This document shows positions 60,806-64,000 of a stretch of 64,000 nt of DNA, one piece after another (position 1 is the stretch's first letter; each line of letters opens with the position of its first letter). The stretch comes from Crocinitomix sp. (GTDB lineage: Bacteria; Bacteroidota; Bacteroidia; Flavobacteriales_D; Crocinitomicaceae): the NCBI GenBank assembly GCA_013138735.1, contig WTCE01000070.1:1-64000 (forward strand), written 5' to 3'. A program made the position numbers and the translations under genes. Below the pieces are notes generated by a model. The model made no database searches. It saw only the letters and a list, made by a program, of their open reading frames with translations, and was not told the origin of the DNA.

Positions 60806-61735
60806 TTAGAAATGACGAGGAGAAACGATCCCTTGTTTTTTATCAAAAACAAAATCATAACTCAACATAATTTCATGCGTTCCATTATTATAAGTTGCCG
60901 TTTTATTTCCAAACGACCAATCTAGAGCATAACCAAATTTTAATTGTGTATTGACATTCAACCCTGCGAGCAAACCAACATCATTTGTTGAGCGATACAT
61001 TGGTCCCAGCCAATATTTATCATTAAAATAAAACAGGAAGTTTGCATCAAATTGTAGCAAGGTACTTTCAGTGATCTTAACGAATAACGAGGGCTTCAAC
61101 TTAATTGATTCATCTGTATTTAAATTAAAAGCTCCTCCAAGTAATATATAGTAATTTCTTTCCTCTGATGAGCTTCCATTGACAGAAGTTGCGCTTAATT
61201 TATTTTCTAACAGTTTAGGTGAAGAAATTCCAACATAAAAATCGTTGACTGCGTAATGCACGCCAAATCCAAAATTAGCTAAAGGCTTAAAAACAACATC
61301 ATTTTGAAATATAACATCTCCAGCTTCAACCGTAACAACTTCTGATTGCAGACCTGCCGACATAAAGCGCAGACCACCCTTTAAACCGAATGAGACTATC
61401 CCTTCGCCAACTGGCAACCGATAAGCCACATCTAAATCAAGCCCCGTAAATTGAACAGGCCCTTTCGAATCATTCAAAAAAGATAAACCGCCACCTAAGC
61501 GTTTAGATTTTAATATAGAATGCAACGTAAGATTCTGAGTTTTTGGTGCTCCGGGGAACTTCAACCAACGATTTCGACTGATTGCTGTTACGGATAGTAA
61601 TTCTTTGCTTCCTGCAATTGCTGGATTAACCATTAATGGGTTAAAACTATAATGCGTAAATGTAGGTTCCTGCTGCGCCATTGATATAAAATCAAGACAT
61701 ATTAGGCAAATAAATAAAATTATTTTTTTAATCAT
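60806..61735 (-). CDS. PorP/SprF family outer-membrane protein
   Basis: The 309-residue outer-membrane protein has a signal peptide (MIKKIILFICLICLDFISMAQ), the family opening 'QQEPTFTHYSFNPLMVNPAIAGSKE' and barrel strands ending 'GTHEIMLSYDFVF'. PorP/SprF proteins anchor or help secrete type B-sorted adhesins such as SprB. It lies 33 bp after the adhesin stop and 21 bp before the PorE-like gene, the classical arrangement. Confidence 0.92.
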   Translation of the reverse strand: MIKKIILFICLICLDFISMAQQEPTFTHYSFNPLMVNPAIAGSKELLSVTAISRNRWLKFPGAPKTQNLTLHSILKSKRLGGGLSFLNDSKGPVQFTGLDLDVAYRLPVGEGIVSFGLKGGLRFMSAGLQSEVVTVEAGDVIFQNDVVFKPLANFGFGVHYAVNDFYVGISSPKLLENKLSATSVNGSSSEERNYYILLGGAFNLNTDESIKLKPSLFVKITESTLLQFDANFLFYFNDKYWLGPMYRSTNDVGLLAGLNVNTQLKFGYALDWSFGNKTATYNNGTHEIMLSYDFVFDKKQGIVSPRHF

Positions 61736-61768
61736 TTCACATGCATTACACTACTCTCTTTTCACGAA

Positions 61769-64000
61769 TTAACGATCTATGTAGAGGTAGTTTTTTACCA
61801 CATTATTTTCTCCGTATTCTAAAATATAATAGTAAGTTCCAGCTGGTAGGGCTCTGTTTTTTTCAATTGATGTTCCCAAATGATTGGTGCCATCCCAATC
61901 ATTTTTATAATCATAAGATTCAAATAGTTTCATGCCCCATTCATTGTAAATAGCTACGTACTTTTGAAGATCATAATCGATCCCTGTAAATACTAAGTAA
62001 TCATTTACCCCATCATTATTAGGTGAGAAACCTGTAGGAAAAACTAAAATAGTATCACAATTAATAACCTCAACTTGCACTTCATCTGAGTTTTCACAAC
62101 CATCTGCATTTACAGCAGTAACTGTATAAACGGTTTCATTTTCAATGTAGACTATAAAAGGTACGCCATCTTCAACACCATTGTCCCAAGAATAGTCAAA
62201 GGCCTCGTTTTTATTGACTACCATTAGCACAACTTCATTTTCTATACAAATTCGTTGATCCAGCCCCCCGTCAATTTCAGGGAGAACAAGCAAGGTTATA
62301 GCAATTGTATCTGAACTTTCACACCCATTTGCATCAACACCTATAAGGATAAATTCATCAGAATTTTCAGGAATGAAGGACGCCCCATTAAGTAGACCGT
62401 TATTCCAAGTATAAAGTCCATCAACACCAGCACCATTTCCATTTAAAACCACTTCCTCTTCCGCACAAATTACGAGATCTGATCCTGCATTTATAATTGG
62501 TAGTGGGTTTACAACAATTACTACCGTATCTGAATTTTCACATCCATTTTCATCAACTCCAAGAACAATATATGTATTGGAAGAGGTAGCTTCAAAAGCA
62601 ATGTCATTCACTATTCCATCTTCCCAGGTATAAATGGCATCAGGTCCGGCTCCGCTTGCGGATAAAACCACTTCATCTCCAAAACAGACATCCTGATCAT
62701 CACCTGCATCCACTGGAGGTAAGCTATATATTTCTATAGTTACTGTATCTGTATTGTCACAGCCAATTGCATCCGTACCCGTAACAATATAGGTGGTTGT
62801 TGCAACTGGGATAAATTCTATGTCATCAACAACACCTTCTGTCCAATTATACACACCATCAGCTCCAGCGCCTGTCCCACTTAATATTAGGCCATCTCCA
62901 TTACAAATTGATTGATCCTCACCCCCATAAATGAGTGGCAATGAATGAACCACAACTAAAACAGAATCTGTATTCTCACAGCCGTTGTCATCAATTCCTT
63001 CCAGAAAATAATATTGTGTCAATTCTGGAATAAAGGGTGTTTCATTAATGACACCATCACTCCATGAGTATCCTTCCGGATCTACTAAGCCTTCTGCACT
63101 TAGAGTAACCATATCACCATAACAAACACTATCACCTAATCCCGCCTCGATTAAGGGCAAATCATGTACAGTGACAAGCACAGTATCCTTGTTTTCACAA
63201 TCATTTGCATTTGTTCCAGTAAGTATATATGAATTTGTGACTAGAGGTCCAAAAGCAACATCATTCGTAACGCCTCCACCCCAATTGTAAACCCCATCAA
63301 TTTCAAGACCTGTGCCTGATAATGTAACTTCGCTTCCTACACATATAGCAAGATCTTCACCGGCGCTAATAATTGGCAATGCGTTCACTGTCACTTCAAT
63401 TTCGCTTGAATTTTGACATCCCGTTGCATCATTTACACCAGTTAAAGTATAAGTTTCTGTTCCAACTTCTGGAAAGTAGGGATCACCACTTAAAACATCT
63501 ACTGGGTCCCAAGTATATGTATCAGCATCTCCAATTTCAGAGAATACGACTGCATCTCCATGACATATTTCAATCAAATCAACGTCAGCAACGACTTCAG
63601 GTAATTCAAATACTTCTATTTCAACAAAAACCCAACAATCTTCACCTTCGTCACTCGTACCCGTATAAGTAATAACACCAGTGGATCCTGGTATAAACGG
63701 CACTCCATTTGTTGCACCACCATCCCAAGAAATATCTCCTCCATTATCCGAAACAGCCTCCAAAGTCAACTCTTCGTCTTCACACAACTCAAGTGTTGAT
63801 GCAGTTGCTGTAAGTGCATCACATGCCACACTAATATTGACTAAGCCATTTCCACTTCTAATATTTCCTGAAGTTGTTGCGTCCGTTAAGCCATCAATAT
63901 AAGAAGAGCCGCCGCAACCTCCTGATGAACCCGAACCAGAACCACCGCCATACCAACCTCCACCGCCTCCGGCATTTCTATAATCACCTGTTCCACCACC
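61769..64000 (-). CDS. Type IX-secreted multi-repeat adhesin (3' part; runs off the window)
   Basis: At least 743 residues are in the window and the frame is open to base 64000. From the edge: a glycine-rich segment ('GGGGGWYGGGSGSGSSGGCGG') of the Alk-like type, then about eight PKD/Ig-like repeats of roughly 80 residues with 'LP.I.aG.D..IC.G..V.L.G' and 'Y.WN.G..D...F.P...Y...G.D.nGCeN.DTV.V', and a type B (CHU_C) sorting domain ('VFPTGFSPNNDGVNDYLVFTGIDY...GTYYYILEYGEN'). It should be displayed on the surface by type IX secretion with the SprF and PorE-like proteins. A GTG at 63829 could start the visible part but is internal. Confidence 0.88.
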   Translation of the reverse strand, partial: GGGTGDYRNAGGGGGWYGGGSGSGSSGGCGGSSYIDGLTDATTSGNIRSGNGLVNISVACDALTATASTLELCEDEELTLEAVSDNGGDISWDGGATNGVPFIPGSTGVITYTGTSDEGEDCWVFVEIEVFELPEVVADVDLIEICHGDAVVFSEIGDADTYTWDPVDVLSGDPYFPEVGTETYTLTGVNDATGCQNSSEIEVTVNALPIISAGEDLAICVGSEVTLSGTGLEIDGVYNWGGGVTNDVAFGPLVTNSYILTGTNANDCENKDTVLVTVHDLPLIEAGLGDSVCYGDMVTLSAEGLVDPEGYSWSDGVINETPFIPELTQYYFLEGIDDNGCENTDSVLVVVHSLPLIYGGEDQSICNGDGLILSGTGAGADGVYNWTEGVVDDIEFIPVATTTYIVTGTDAIGCDNTDTVTIEIYSLPPVDAGDDQDVCFGDEVVLSASGAGPDAIYTWEDGIVNDIAFEATSSNTYIVLGVDENGCENSDTVVIVVNPLPIINAGSDLVICAEEEVVLNGNGAGVDGLYTWNNGLLNGASFIPENSDEFILIGVDANGCESSDTIAITLLVLPEIDGGLDQRICIENEVVLMVVNKNEAFDYSWDNGVEDGVPFIVYIENETVYTVTAVNADGCENSDEVQVEVINCDTILVFPTGFSPNNDGVNDYLVFTGIDYDLQKYVAIYNEWGMKLFESYDYKNDWDGTNHLGTSIEKNRALPAGTYYYILEYGENNVVKNYLYIDR

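Noticed and set aside
1-64000. Insertion sequences, prophage, rRNA or tRNA genes
   Set aside because: No transposase, phage structural gene, ribosomal RNA stretch or recognisable tRNA was found on reading both strands, although a tRNA search program was not available.

Overview
The window is low-GC DNA from a member of the Bacteroidota, most likely a marine or freshwater Flavobacteriales (Cryomorphaceae/Crocinitomicaceae-like). This rests on type IX secretion sorting domains (types A and B), a PorP/SprF protein beside a PorE-like OmpA protein and a gliding-type adhesin, a GldH-like lipoprotein, LytTR/LytS regulation, an imelysin/TonB iron cluster, and promoter -7 boxes of the TAnnTTTG type. 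Family-level placement is inference; no rRNA or tRNA gene was seen.

Region 1 (1-4.5 kb) holds single genes: two GNAT acetyltransferases (one with an apparent 5' frameshift), a CPBP protease, a class D (OXA-type) beta-lactamase lipoprotein, a GldH-like lipoprotein and an EcKinase/APH-like kinase. Region 2 (4.7-17.4 kb) is a mosaic of duplicated modules around a LytS-type histidine kinase/LytTR regulator pair: two DUF4386 proteins, two zinc-less MDR oxidoreductases, two small secreted proteins, an outer-membrane beta-barrel receptor, a DoxX-like protein, a 2TM protein, and an AraC-type regulator with TolB-like and TPR domains. Two families of long intergenic repeats (A and B, three copies each) lie in front of these transcription units. 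They carry palindromes, and family B carries a perfect TACATTTG -7 box. I read this as a local regulon with shared promoters.

Region 3 (17.7-34 kb) is an archipelago of small, mostly plus-strand genes: epimerase, DUF2141, LRR protein, glutaminase, OsmC, SDR, Crp/Fnr, DinB, an Imm21 immunity protein and many unknown secreted proteins or lipoproteins. Several are damaged or oddly started, including a lipoprotein whose only sensible start is ATT. Region 4 (34-37.3 kb) has a lytic transglycosylase and an Omp28-like secreted protein. Region 5 (37.4-42.2 kb) is a polysaccharide operon (asparagine synthase, GT4, WcaF-like acetyltransferase, GT2) interrupted by a roughly 100-bp tandem repeat. Region 6 (42.4-47.7 kb) is a three-gene sugar cluster: FucP-like transporter, ROK kinase and GH92 mannosidase.

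Region 7 (47.7-51.2 kb) is a tightly coupled pair of P-loop NTPases with a double palindromic operator. It is one of the two best candidates for an undescribed system; the other is the repeat-linked regulon of region 2. Region 8 (51.4-56.1 kb) is a DUF4856 / imelysin / TonB receptor cluster, followed by a REP-like inverted pair. Region 9 (56.5-64 kb) has an alpha/beta hydrolase, a secreted EEP-family nuclease/phosphatase, and a PorE-like / SprF / giant adhesin set whose adhesin gene runs off the right edge.
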